From Cytophagales bacterium (GTDB lineage: Bacteria; Bacteroidota; Bacteroidia; Cytophagales; Cyclobacteriaceae): DNA of 12,646 nucleotides. The notes below the pieces were generated by a model. The model saw nothing but the letters and a program-made list of their open reading frames with translations, had not been told where the DNA came from and did no database searches. The stretch is taken from NCBI GenBank assembly GCA_027317105.1, contig DAHVFH010000075.1, positions 1 to 12,646 of the forward strand. Direction: 5' to 3'. Below are positions 5,686-12,646 of this stretch, one piece after another. The position numbers were made by a program, and so were the translations under genes. Position 1 is the first letter of the stretch. Every line of letters starts with the position of its first letter.

Positions 5686-8297
5686 ATCAGCAACCACCAA
5701 AATGGATCGACCGCTTTTTGCGCTGGTATTGCAATCCCGAATTGTTGGAGGAAATCCAGGGCGATGCGCATGAATTGTACTACGAAAGATTGAAAGAAGA
5801 GGGAAAACGCTCGGCTGACTTCAAGTATGCCTGGGACGTGCTCCGCTTTTTAAGATGGTCGAATATCAAAAGAACTGAAAACGGTTTTGTTCCCGGAAGT
5901 ATGGGCGCACTGTGGAGCATGAATTTCAAAATGGCCGTGCGCAACGCTCAGAAAAATAAACTGATCTTTTTTGTGAAGACAGTTGGCTTGGCCATTTGTT
6001 TGGCTTTCGCGCTCTTGCTCACCGCTTATGTGGTGAATGAATTGTCGTTTGATAAATTCCATAAAAACCAAAATCGGATTTACCGGCTGACATCCAAAGT
6101 TAATTTTCAGGATCATGTTACCCACTATGCAGTTACACCGTTGCCCATAGGCGAAGCCTTGGTGGAAGACATTCCTGAAATAGAAAATTACTTCCGGTTC
6201 ATGTACGAGGACAAACCGATTTACCATTTGGACGATCGGATCTTTTATGATGAAGTTACCCTTGCGGCTGACAGCAATTTTTTCAAAATCCTTACTTTCG
6301 ATTTTATTCAGGGTGATCAGCGGGCATTGATTGAGCCGAATACGGTCGTGATCACCGAAGCCTTTGCCAGAAAGCTCTTTGGTGATGAGGATGCGCTAGG
6401 CAAGACGATCGAGTTTGGAAACGATAATTTGCTTGAAATTACAGGAGTCATTAAGAACGTTCCTTCCAATTCCCATTTGAAATTTGATGCGGTAATTTCT
6501 TGGGACACGTTCGATCGCGAGGATGGTTGGGGGAACCTGAATGCCTATACCTACTTACTCCTTAAGCCCGGAGCAAATTTGGAAGAGATCAAAAGCAAAA
6601 TGCCTTCGGTGCTGTCAACTTTTCATGATTTGGCTGTTCGTGAATACAAAGCCACTTTCGAAATTCTCTTTGAAAACATCACCGACATTCATTTTTCGGA
6701 GCCTCTTGATGAAGACATTGCGCAGAAGCGAAGCGAAAACAATCTGTATATCCTCGTGGCCGTCATTGTGCTATTTTTGGTTACCGGACTGATCAATTAC
6801 CTTAATCTCACCCTTGCAGAACTCACTGCCAATCTAAAGAAGATCGGCATCATCAGGGTGTTTGGTGGAATGGCCGATGGACACCGAAAGATCCTTTTTA
6901 CAGAAACAGTTTTAGCGTTGCTCGTGGTAGTGCCATTGGTGGTAGTACTTTGTTATGAGGGACTGCTCCTGGCTGGCACTTATCTGAATATCCACATTGA
7001 TGCAGAAATATTTTTGAACCCGGTCTTTGTGTTTTCTGCCATCGCCTTTTTGGTTCTTCTTTTCCTTTCAACCCGAGCCAACGCGAATGTTTTGTCAAAG
7101 ACAAGCCATGTCATCAATTCATTGAAAGGTAAACTCAGTTCAAATGGCAGTGGTCTTTCCGCACGCAAGGTGTTAGTCGCCACGCAACTTTCTTTTTCCA
7201 TTATCATGATCGCGTTGATTATCCTGATCGTGGATCAATTCAACTTTATTCAAGACTCCGACAAAGGGTTTGACGATAAGAATACCATCCTTATCAAACT
7301 TCGCTCGGCCGAGCCTTCACGGGTGGAAACATTTTGCGAAACGATTGGTAAGGTCAATGGCGTTTCCAAGGTGGGAGCGAGTTCTTACTACCCGGAAATG
7401 ATAGAGACGAAGTATGTTTTTAAAATAGAAACAGGAAAGGGAATGGAGCAACGGCTTGTTCCGATGATGAATTGCACCTCCAACTATTTGAATGCGCTCG
7501 GCATTAAAATAGAGAAAGGCCGCGGGTTTGATAATGGGAGAGAGGCTGATCGGCATGGATCATTTATCATCAACGAAACGGCAGCAAGAGAATTTGGTTG
7601 GAAAGACCCAATCGGTAAAAAGATAAACGGCCCAATAAGTGGACAGGATCAATCGTACATGGATGGCGAAGTAATTGGCGTAGCGAAGGATTTTAATTTT
7701 GCCTCCCTGCACAACCCGATTGAGCCGATGATCATTTTTCCGGCTGACCATAATTGGGGTAACAATTTCATTTACGTAAAAGTCAATCCACTTAAGCCTG
7801 CTGGATTGGTTGATGCCATTGAAAAGGAATTTAAAACACAATGGTCGAAATATCCATTTGAGTGGGAATACCTCGATTCAAAATACCTGAGCTTGTACAA
7901 AAAGGATTTTGAAACGAAGAACATCTTTCAAATCGGGTTGGTGATTTCCATTTTAACGTCCTGCCTCGGTATCTTCAGTATTTCCGCCCTGTTAGTCACG
8001 CTTCGCACTAAAGAAATGGGGATAAGGAAAGTGGTTGGTGCCAGTCCGTTTCAGATATTTTTTCTTCATACCAAAAGTTTTATCGCACTACTTCTTATGG
8101 CAATGTTGGTCTCATGGCCAGTGATCTGGTTCTTGACGGGCGAATGGCTGAAGACCTTTGCCTATCATGTTGAATTGAGCAGTTGGTATTTTTTCCTTCC
8201 GGGGATCATCGCGCTTTTCATCATCCTTATTCTTTCTGGTTATCATGGGATAAAAAGTGCGCGGGTGAATCCGGTGGATATTTTGAAACATGAATAA
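5682..8297 (+). CDS. MacB/FtsX-type ABC transporter permease with prefix domain (orphan, two cores)
   Basis: This is an 871-residue inner-membrane protein. Residues 1-75 (PKWIDRFLRWYCNPELLEEI, DAHELYYERLKEEGK) form a soluble prefix domain resembling the permease-prefix domain of Bacteroidota and ADOP-like permeases. Eight membrane segments can be seen, near 94-117, 355-378, 403-433, 446-464, 496-518, 748-772, 796-819 and 836-855. They form two repeats of the four-segment FtsX core, each with a large periplasmic MacB_PCD domain (about 120-350 and 520-745). Coupling-helix motifs are NLKKIGIIRVFGG (384-396) and TKEMGIRKVVGAS (776-788), and the end RVNPVDILKHE is typical of the family. No ATP-binding subunit is encoded in the window, so it either borrows one or works as a mechanotransmitter. 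The substrate is unknown. It is coupled to padR (4-base overlap) and to the next gene (8-base overlap). Confidence 0.9.
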   Translation: MNQQPPKWIDRFLRWYCNPELLEEIQGDAHELYYERLKEEGKRSADFKYAWDVLRFLRWSNIKRTENGFVPGSMGALWSMNFKMAVRNAQKNKLIFFVKTVGLAICLAFALLLTAYVVNELSFDKFHKNQNRIYRLTSKVNFQDHVTHYAVTPLPIGEALVEDIPEIENYFRFMYEDKPIYHLDDRIFYDEVTLAADSNFFKILTFDFIQGDQRALIEPNTVVITEAFARKLFGDEDALGKTIEFGNDNLLEITGVIKNVPSNSHLKFDAVISWDTFDREDGWGNLNAYTYLLLKPGANLEEIKSKMPSVLSTFHDLAVREYKATFEILFENITDIHFSEPLDEDIAQKRSENNLYILVAVIVLFLVTGLINYLNLTLAELTANLKKIGIIRVFGGMADGHRKILFTETVLALLVVVPLVVVLCYEGLLLAGTYLNIHIDAEIFLNPVFVFSAIAFLVLLFLSTRANANVLSKTSHVINSLKGKLSSNGSGLSARKVLVATQLSFSIIMIALIILIVDQFNFIQDSDKGFDDKNTILIKLRSAEPSRVETFCETIGKVNGVSKVGASSYYPEMIETKYVFKIETGKGMEQRLVPMMNCTSNYLNALGIKIEKGRGFDNGREADRHGSFIINETAAREFGWKDPIGKKINGPISGQDQSYMDGEVIGVAKDFNFASLHNPIEPMIIFPADHNWGNNFIYVKVNPLKPAGLVDAIEKEFKTQWSKYPFEWEYLDSKYLSLYKKDFETKNIFQIGLVISILTSCLGIFSISALLVTLRTKEMGIRKVVGASPFQIFFLHTKSFIALLLMAMLVSWPVIWFLTGEWLKTFAYHVELSSWYFFLPGIIALFIILILSGYHGIKSARVNPVDILKHE

Positions 8298-9531
8298 TTA
8301 CAGATCGATGAAGACCTTTCTAATTGTATTAGCGATCGCCAGTCCTTGCATTTCCTTCTCACAGATGGCTATAAAACTTTCGGGCAAAGTGATGGATGCA
8401 AAAACCGATCAACCGTTGATCAGTGCAAACATCGGCTTAAAGAAATATCCTTACTCCACGGCAACGGACGGTGTGGGCAATTTTCAATTTGATTTGCCTA
8501 ACGATGTTTTGGATGATACGCTATTTATTTCTTATGTGGGCTACAAAACATTTAAAGACAAGGTCACCAATCTTGCGACTTCCAATCAAACCTTTCGATT
8601 AGAAGAATCCTCAACGGTTCTTGATGAAGTGGTCGTCCTTCAGCAGCGGTTGTACAAATTTGAAAGGAAGAGATTGGAGTCCGAGATGAAAGTGATCAAA
8701 GGGAATTTATACGCTTGCCAAACCGAAGTTAGTAACAAAGAGTATAATCAATTTCTCGGCTACCTCCTTCGCTCCAATCAGAAGGCATTGTACGAACGCT
8801 ACAAACCAGACATCTCACAATATGAAGGATCTACGTTGACTTTTTTCAAAGGCTACCATTATCCACAGGATGAGACGAAGGAAACAAAATACGCAAAGGG
8901 CTATGGTGACTACCCGATTGTCAATATTACTTATGAAGCGGCAATCGCATATTGTGAATGGTTCACCGATCTGTACAATGACACCAAGGGTAAGAAGAAA
9001 TTTAAGAAAGTCAAGTTCAGGCTTCCATCGCTAAAGGAATACCAGATAGCCGCACTTGGTTATAAAAAATTTCAATCGTGGGAGTTAGATGAAAACGAAG
9101 TGGAAGTTGGAATCCCCGAAAAACCAGGTGATGAGGTGGCAATAAAACACCGGACAATTGCAGTAAAGGGAAATGAGATTCTCTATCCATGGTTTTGGGT
9201 CTATGCTATGCGTAACAAAGGACAGAACATAAGAAACTGCTGGATGGGAAATTTTAAAGTGCCTTCCGGAAGCGTGTCTTGCCAAGTCAACAAGCCCGAT
9301 GGTGATGGGTTTTTGTTCACCGCTCCCGTTATAAGTTTTTTCGCAATGGGCATGGGTCTTTACAATGTTGTAGGCAATGCCGCAGAGATGATTGATGTGA
9401 AGGGAAAAGCCTGTGGCGGAAGTTGGAATCATTCTCCGGAAGAATCAACGATAAGAAGTGTGAACACTTATTCGGGATCAGATGGCGCAGTCGGCTTTAG
9501 GGTTTTTATGGACGTGGTTGATGAGAAGTAG
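8290..9531 (+). CDS. Exported CarboxypepD_reg-like / FGE-sulfatase-fold fusion protein
   Basis: The protein has 413 residues, in order: a signal peptide (MKTFLIVLAIASPCISFSQ, residues 7-25), a CarboxypepD_reg-like domain (about 29-115, SGKVMDAKTDQPLISANI through LDEVVV), and a formylglycine-generating-enzyme/sulfatase-modifying fold (about 140-408). FGE landmarks are YPIVNITYEAAIAYCEW (208-224), FRLPSLKEY (243-251), GLYNVVGNAAEM (356-367), CGGSW (375-379) and GFRV (402-405). The paired active-site cysteines that true FGE carries after GGSW are absent (NHSPEES instead). A structural or binding role, as in GldJ/GldK-type proteins, is more likely than formylglycine formation. The ATG at 8290 overlaps the permease stop by 8 bases; the ATG at 8308 (MKTF) is an equally good start and gives a tighter signal peptide. 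Either way it belongs to the padR-permease operon and presumably acts in the periplasm with the permease. Confidence 0.85.
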   Translation: MNNYRSMKTFLIVLAIASPCISFSQMAIKLSGKVMDAKTDQPLISANIGLKKYPYSTATDGVGNFQFDLPNDVLDDTLFISYVGYKTFKDKVTNLATSNQTFRLEESSTVLDEVVVLQQRLYKFERKRLESEMKVIKGNLYACQTEVSNKEYNQFLGYLLRSNQKALYERYKPDISQYEGSTLTFFKGYHYPQDETKETKYAKGYGDYPIVNITYEAAIAYCEWFTDLYNDTKGKKKFKKVKFRLPSLKEYQIAALGYKKFQSWELDENEVEVGIPEKPGDEVAIKHRTIAVKGNEILYPWFWVYAMRNKGQNIRNCWMGNFKVPSGSVSCQVNKPDGDGFLFTAPVISFFAMGMGLYNVVGNAAEMIDVKGKACGGSWNHSPEESTIRSVNTYSGSDGAVGFRVFMDVVDEK

Positions 9532-9574
9532 CTTTTTAGGTTAATAACTGATGTAACGTAAAATAATAATTTAA

Positions 9575-9679
9575 CGTCATCGCGAGTTCCAGCAAGGAAA
9601 GAGGGAGGGACGAAGCGATCCCCAAAATGGAGGCTGCTTCGCGCCACCGCGCAATCCATCGCTGGTGCTCGCAGGGACG
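9575..9679. repeat. REP/MITE-like dispersed repeat with imperfect terminal inverted repeats
   Basis: The terminal 19-base arms (9575-9593, starting CGTCATCGCGAG; 9661-9679, ending CTCGCAGGGACG) are complementary at 14 of 19 positions. The middle holds a hairpin between CGAAGC (9611-9616) and GCTTCG (9636-9641). This GTCATYGCGAG...CGAAGC style is a familiar dispersed intergenic repeat in many bacterial genomes. It is GC-rich against an AT-rich background and has no coding capacity. It fills most of the 193-base gap between the operon end and the next gene and could also act as a terminator or attenuator. Copy number cannot be seen from one window. Confidence 0.65.
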
Positions 9680-9724
9680 CTTCCTATATTCATATTGTGA
9701 TTCAATAAATGCCTTGAAAGATTT

Positions 9725-10978
9725 ATGAAAAGATCATTTTTCCTTGTGTATGTTTTATTCTTAGCGCTTCCGCTTTTAGGTCAGGATAATTATTTTTTAT
9801 TTCGAGGCGAACTTCACAGCGCTAAATCAGACCAGGCGATTCCCTGGGCTTCCGTTTACATTAAAGGAACATCACTTGGTGTCGCTTCCAATGAAAGTGG
9901 ACGATTTGAGTTCTCGATTGACGAAAGGTTCTTCAGTGATTCGCTATTGATACGAGCCCTGGGTTATAAATCCGTTGGATTTGTGATTGCTGATTTACGA
10001 AAACAATCCTATCATAATCTGAAATTGGATGAACGAGTATATCAATTAAGGGAATTGACGGTAGTGAGTCCCAATCCTGAAGCGATCGTAAAGAAAGCAC
10101 TTGATAACTGGAACAAAACGTTTTGCGTTTCGAATTATGAATTTGATAGTTTTTACAGGCAGACACAAAAAGAGGATGGAAAATTTGCCAAGCTTTGGGA
10201 ATGCTCGTTGCGGGGCCTCGATCATGGTTATAATAATTCCAAACGAGGTTCAGTGGATATAGAGTATTTGCAAATCCGAAAGAGCAACGATTATAGAGAC
10301 AGCCGCACCCGATGGTTGATTGGCTTTTTCAAACCTCAATTTATTTTCACGGGAGAGAATCATTCAAGAAATAAAGGTTTATTGATAAAGAATTTTACCA
10401 AACAAATCTGCACGTATGAACTGGATTCAGTACGCTACTTGGACAATGAGACTATTTACATTGTTGACGGCCGAGTAAAAGATGACGTTCACGAATTTTT
10501 ATTTGATACGCGCTTTTATATCCGGACCTCTGACTTCGCCATTGTGCAGATGGATTTCAATGGCAATAGAAAGCTTGACTTTACTAAGCCAACAGGAATA
10601 CCTGGAAAGTTGAAAATCAAAATGACTGACTACCGATCGACATTTGTTTTCAAAGAAGTGGAAGGCAAAATGTTTATGTACTACCTCAATGTGAAAGGCA
10701 GCTTCAACTGGACGGATCAAGCCGGGAATAAAATTTATCAAGAAGAAAATTCAGAAGCAATTATTCAGAATATTCATACGCTTGAGAGAAAAGAGAAATC
10801 AAAAATAAAATCGAACTTCAGTAATCGCAATTACGGAATCCCGTCTGGTAGCTATGATCCTACGTATTGGAAGGACTATAAATTGGTGAGACAAATTCCT
10901 TATGGTAATACTGTGGTGAGGGATTTAGAAAGAGAAGCTTCCTTGGAAGAGCAGTTTATTAAGAACGGATCGAAATAA
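9725..10978 (+). CDS. CarboxypepD_reg-like domain-containing exported protein (complete paralogue)
   Basis: The protein has 417 residues with a signal peptide (MKRSFFLVYVLFLALPLLGQ) and a CarboxypepD_reg-like domain (about 26-115; AIPWASVYIKGTSLGVASNE, ESGRFEF, ALGYKSV, ending in LRELTVV). It continues with a middle segment (PEAIVKKALDNW, FDSFYRQ) shared with the genes at 4018-5286 and 11574 onward. A beta-rich region follows (about 180-350, with VDGRVKDDVHEFLFDTRFYI), then a tail with YDPTYWKDYKLVRQIPY (377-393) and RDLEREASLEEQF. It is the only intact, complete copy in the window. In Bacteroidota this N-terminal domain is found on exported periplasmic or outer-membrane-associated proteins, often TonB-linked receptors. 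No TonB plug or barrel is evident here. No enzymatic motif was recognised, and the function is unknown. It may be read through from the upstream operon or have its own promoter after the repeat; no clear -7 element was found. Confidence 0.8.
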   Translation: MKRSFFLVYVLFLALPLLGQDNYFLFRGELHSAKSDQAIPWASVYIKGTSLGVASNESGRFEFSIDERFFSDSLLIRALGYKSVGFVIADLRKQSYHNLKLDERVYQLRELTVVSPNPEAIVKKALDNWNKTFCVSNYEFDSFYRQTQKEDGKFAKLWECSLRGLDHGYNNSKRGSVDIEYLQIRKSNDYRDSRTRWLIGFFKPQFIFTGENHSRNKGLLIKNFTKQICTYELDSVRYLDNETIYIVDGRVKDDVHEFLFDTRFYIRTSDFAIVQMDFNGNRKLDFTKPTGIPGKLKIKMTDYRSTFVFKEVEGKMFMYYLNVKGSFNWTDQAGNKIYQEENSEAIIQNIHTLERKEKSKIKSNFSNRNYGIPSGSYDPTYWKDYKLVRQIPYGNTVVRDLEREASLEEQFIKNGSK

Positions 10979-10996
10979 AAAAATAACTTTTTTAAA
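10977..10996. terminator. Weak A/T-stem convergent terminator
   Basis: Seven A's, a short TAAC loop and six T's lie just after the stop of the CarboxypepD_reg gene and just before the stop of the convergent toxin gene. They could form an A:U hairpin usable from both directions. The stem has no GC pairs, so it would be weak. Confidence 0.3.
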
Positions 10997-11001
10997 CGGT
11001 G

Positions 11002-11280
11002 TCAAGGAAATTCCTGATAGATTTTTTTACGAGAGAGAAAACGAACAAGCCATATCGTGTTGCCTCGGATAATTGCCCCAATGCGATAAGATTGCTTTTC
11101 AGATTTCACATATATACGATAATGCGTGTCATAGCCAATCAGTGGCTTCAAACCCGTAATATGTTGAGGTGTTTCAGCTCTTTCAATTTGTTCAATTTTA
11201 TGAACAAGGGCTTTCGCCAACTCTTGATGGCTTACTTTTTGGCGATCTCGTTTGAACTGTGTTTTGATGATGACATTCAT
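11002..11280 (-). CDS. RelE/ParE-superfamily toxin
   Basis: This 92-residue protein has the compact RelE/ParE fold pattern: an N-terminal strand (MNVIIKTQFKRD), a helical hairpin (about 17-36, LAKALVHKIEQIERA), and then strands ending in YRIGAIIRGNTIWLVRF (65-81) and the terminal SRKKIYQEFP (83-92). That last block is typical of the subgroup whose C-terminus reads LHRKxIYxxFP. RelE members cleave mRNA on the ribosome; ParE members inhibit gyrase. The basic C-terminus with R84, K85, K86 and Y88 leans toward the RelE side, but the activity is not proven by sequence. It lies 14 bases downstream of its antitoxin on the same strand, the usual order, and would be co-transcribed with it. The toxin sits convergent to the CarboxypepD_reg gene, from which it is separated by 23 bases. 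Confidence 0.85.
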   Translation of the reverse strand: MNVIIKTQFKRDRQKVSHQELAKALVHKIEQIERAETPQHITGLKPLIGYDTHYRIYVKSEKQSYRIGAIIRGNTIWLVRFLSRKKIYQEFP

Positions 11281-11294
11281 ATCATCAACTGTTG

Positions 11295-11528
11295 CTATTT
11301 GGGGCGGTTGGTTTTCTTGTTAATCTGTTTATATAAATCCTTTTTGAATTCGGCAAGGTCAACCGTACCCTTTTCTCTCATGCCCTCGTTGATCAGTTCG
11401 GCAAAATACATGTCTTCCAAATCTTTGCCGCGTTGCAAAACTTTCGCTTTGCGCATGGTGCCGATAAGTTGCTCAACCAATTTGGCTTCTTTTTTAGTAT
11501 TAAACCGGGCAATAAGTATTTCGCTCAT
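11295..11528 (-). CDS. Antitoxin partner of the RelE/ParE-type toxin
   Basis: This 77-residue protein is rich in charged residues. A strand-like start (MSEILIARFNTKKEA) is followed by helices (KLVEQLIGTMRKAK) and a basic tail (KQINKKTNRPK). No named DNA-binding motif could be recognised with confidence; the call rests on size, charge, position directly upstream of the toxin and shared orientation. Antitoxins of this kind bind and neutralise the toxin and repress their own promoter. The ATG at 11528 is preferred over the in-frame TTG at 11537. A good -7 element lies upstream at 11558-11565. The gene is divergent from the partial CarboxypepD_reg gene, with 45 bases between starts. Confidence 0.75.
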   Translation of the reverse strand: MSEILIARFNTKKEAKLVEQLIGTMRKAKVLQRGKDLEDMYFAELINEGMREKGTVDLAEFKKDLYKQINKKTNRPK

Positions 11529-11557
11529 AAAGTTCAAGTCATTTAATTGTAGCGTTA

Positions 11558-11565
11558 CAAAATTA
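11558..11565 (-). promoter_or_regulatory. Candidate -7 element of the toxin-antitoxin operon
   Basis: On the minus strand these bases read TAATTTTG, an exact match to TAnnTTTG, 30 bases before the antitoxin ATG. No matching -33 TTG was found at the usual distance in the coding start of the divergent gene, so it is a partial match. Confidence 0.4.
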
Positions 11566-11573
11566 AGAAAATT

Positions 11574-12646
11574 ATGATCCGAGCGATTGAAATGGTAATA
11601 CTTAAATGCGTCCTGATTATTTTTCTGCTCTTCCCAATCTTATGTTTTAGTCAAGAAGTAATGGTTTTGAATGGCAAAGTACTCGATCAGAATTCAAAAC
11701 TGCCTTTGCCTTTGGCAACCGTCAGTGTTAAAAATTCTTCTATTGGCGTCCTGACGAATGAAGCCGGTGATTTCGAGTTTTATGTCCCTGTAAATTTGAA
11801 AAACGATACTCTCACGATTTTCTATCTGGGTTACAAAACTTTTAAGAAGCAGGTATCCAGATTCTCCCGTAATGAATTTGTTCTGCTGACGGAGGAGCCT
11901 ACTTGGTTGAAAGAGATTACGGTTTCAGGCGAAAGTGCAAGAAAATTAATAGAAGGAGCATTGCGCGCAATCCCTAGAATTTATCCCAATCAGCCTTATT
12001 TAATGGAGGGCTTTCACCGCAGTTGGGAAAGGCTGGAGTCGGATAGAGGTTCATTTCCCGGTACGCTGATCGAAGCAGCCGTTACAATTTATGATCCGGG
12101 CTACTTGCCCAAGAAAAACGGGAAAGGTACAAAAGAGGAAATTTTTATTAATGAAGTAAGAAGAAGCGCGCTCATGAATGGCTGGGACTATCACAGAAAT
12201 ATTTTGCGCGACATACTAAGTAAAAACCTTGTTAAGCAACATCGGGCGTCTCCATTTGTTTTTTTAAAGAGCTTCTTCGATTTTCCCAACAACTTGATTT
12301 ACGGATGGGATGGAACCACCAAAATAGATGGTGAAGACTTAGCCGTCATAAAAGTTGAGATTTCAAACAAAAAAAAATTTCCAGCTTACTACAGAGTTTA
12401 TATCAGCGAAGTGGATAGTGCGATTCTTCGTTTCGATGTGATGGGAAACAAAACCGAAATTGATTATTCAATCGGCCCGTGGCACACAGACAATTTGCTT
12501 GAGGCCTATATTTTTAAGCGCTACCGTCAAAAACCTTATCTGAGTTATTGCAAAATCCGATATACGATTAAAAAATTGGATCAGAATAAAAAGAAGGTTT
12601 TGAGGACGGAAGATTATTTTAGGGAACTTCTGGTCAATAAAATTAT
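11574..12646 (+). CDS. CarboxypepD_reg-like domain-containing exported protein (partial, 3' end off window)
   Basis: An open frame of 357 codons runs to the window edge. It starts with a signal peptide (MVILKCVLIIFLLFPILCFSQ from residue 7; the ATG at 11592 is an alternative start to 11574). A CarboxypepD_reg-like domain follows (about 29-118: NGKVLDQN, LPLATVSVKNSSIGVLTNE, AGDFEFYVP, YLGYKTFKKQ, LKEITVSG). The middle has KLIEGALRAIPRIYPNQPYL, GFHRSWE and EAAVTIYDPGYLP (about 125-179), closely matching the broken gene at 4018-5286 (EIIEKAIHNIKINYPQK, GFYREY, EAAVSIYDNGY). Near the edge DYFRELLVNKI again matches DFFQELLVNKI of that gene. About 60 residues including the WK-Y tail should lie beyond the window. 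It is an exported protein of unknown function. It is closer in sequence to the broken copy than to its neighbour at 9725-10978. Confidence 0.8.
   Translation, partial: MIRAIEMVILKCVLIIFLLFPILCFSQEVMVLNGKVLDQNSKLPLPLATVSVKNSSIGVLTNEAGDFEFYVPVNLKNDTLTIFYLGYKTFKKQVSRFSRNEFVLLTEEPTWLKEITVSGESARKLIEGALRAIPRIYPNQPYLMEGFHRSWERLESDRGSFPGTLIEAAVTIYDPGYLPKKNGKGTKEEIFINEVRRSALMNGWDYHRNILRDILSKNLVKQHRASPFVFLKSFFDFPNNLIYGWDGTTKIDGEDLAVIKVEISNKKKFPAYYRVYISEVDSAILRFDVMGNKTEIDYSIGPWHTDNLLEAYIFKRYRQKPYLSYCKIRYTIKKLDQNKKKVLRTEDYFRELLVNKI

Noticed and set aside
8290..9531. Active formylglycine-generating enzyme or sulfatase maturation role
   Set aside because: The cysteine pair expected after GGSW is missing and no sulfatase gene is nearby.
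10999..11577. A 192-codon open frame on the + strand across the toxin-antitoxin region
   Set aside because: It lies antisense to two recognisable small genes, has no family resemblance, and its cysteine- and serine-rich composition is typical of a shadow frame.
1..12646. CRISPR array, tRNA, rRNA, prophage or defence-island genes
   Set aside because: No regularly spaced repeats, cloverleaf-like or rRNA-like segments, and no phage or nuclease genes beyond the small toxin-antitoxin pair were recognised.

Overview
The window looks like a chromosomal segment of a Bacteroidota bacterium, probably of the Cytophagales or a related lineage. The evidence is the moderate GC content, the proteins built on an N-terminal CarboxypepD_reg-like domain, the signal peptidase I with a long insert, and several promoter -7 motifs of the Bacteroidota TAnnTTTG type. 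Placement below phylum is inference. No rRNA, tRNA or CRISPR array was seen.

Left part (1-3842). A secreted M14-family zinc carboxypeptidase reads leftwards off the window edge. It is followed by a rightward HAD-superfamily phosphatase/phosphomutase whose real start is at 2072. Next come a perfect 19-bp palindrome, the first 41 codons of an AAA_14/DUF4143-type ATPase, and a leftward signal peptidase I gene (lepB). The two last genes converge and both lose their 3' ends at a single junction near 2912-2930. The LepB reading frame ends in residues that are simply the antisense of the ATPase fragment. This is either a real deletion between two convergent genes or an assembly misjoin.

Central part (4018-9531). 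A leftward CarboxypepD_reg-like gene is broken by one in-frame TAA. It is divergent from a tight operon of a PadR-family regulator, an 871-residue MacB/FtsX-type ABC permease with two permease cores and no adjacent ATPase, and a protein that fuses a CarboxypepD_reg-like domain to a formylglycine-generating-enzyme-like fold. The genes overlap by 4 and 8 bases. The divergent intergenic space carries a 9-bp inverted repeat that overlaps both candidate -7 elements, a good candidate PadR operator.

Right part (9532-12646). A REP/MITE-like repeat is followed by a second CarboxypepD_reg-like protein, a leftward RelE/ParE-type toxin-antitoxin pair, and a third paralogue that runs off the window. The broken gene at 4018-5286 and the two right-hand genes share a common architecture: signal peptide, CarboxypepD_reg-like domain, a conserved middle segment, and (where complete) a W-K-x-Y / DL-x(5)-LE-x-QF tail. 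The part of the window most likely to be a coherent undescribed unit is therefore the PadR / orphan permease / CarboxypepD-FGE operon with its neighbouring CarboxypepD_reg paralogues. I infer an envelope-stress or envelope-remodelling role from context only.
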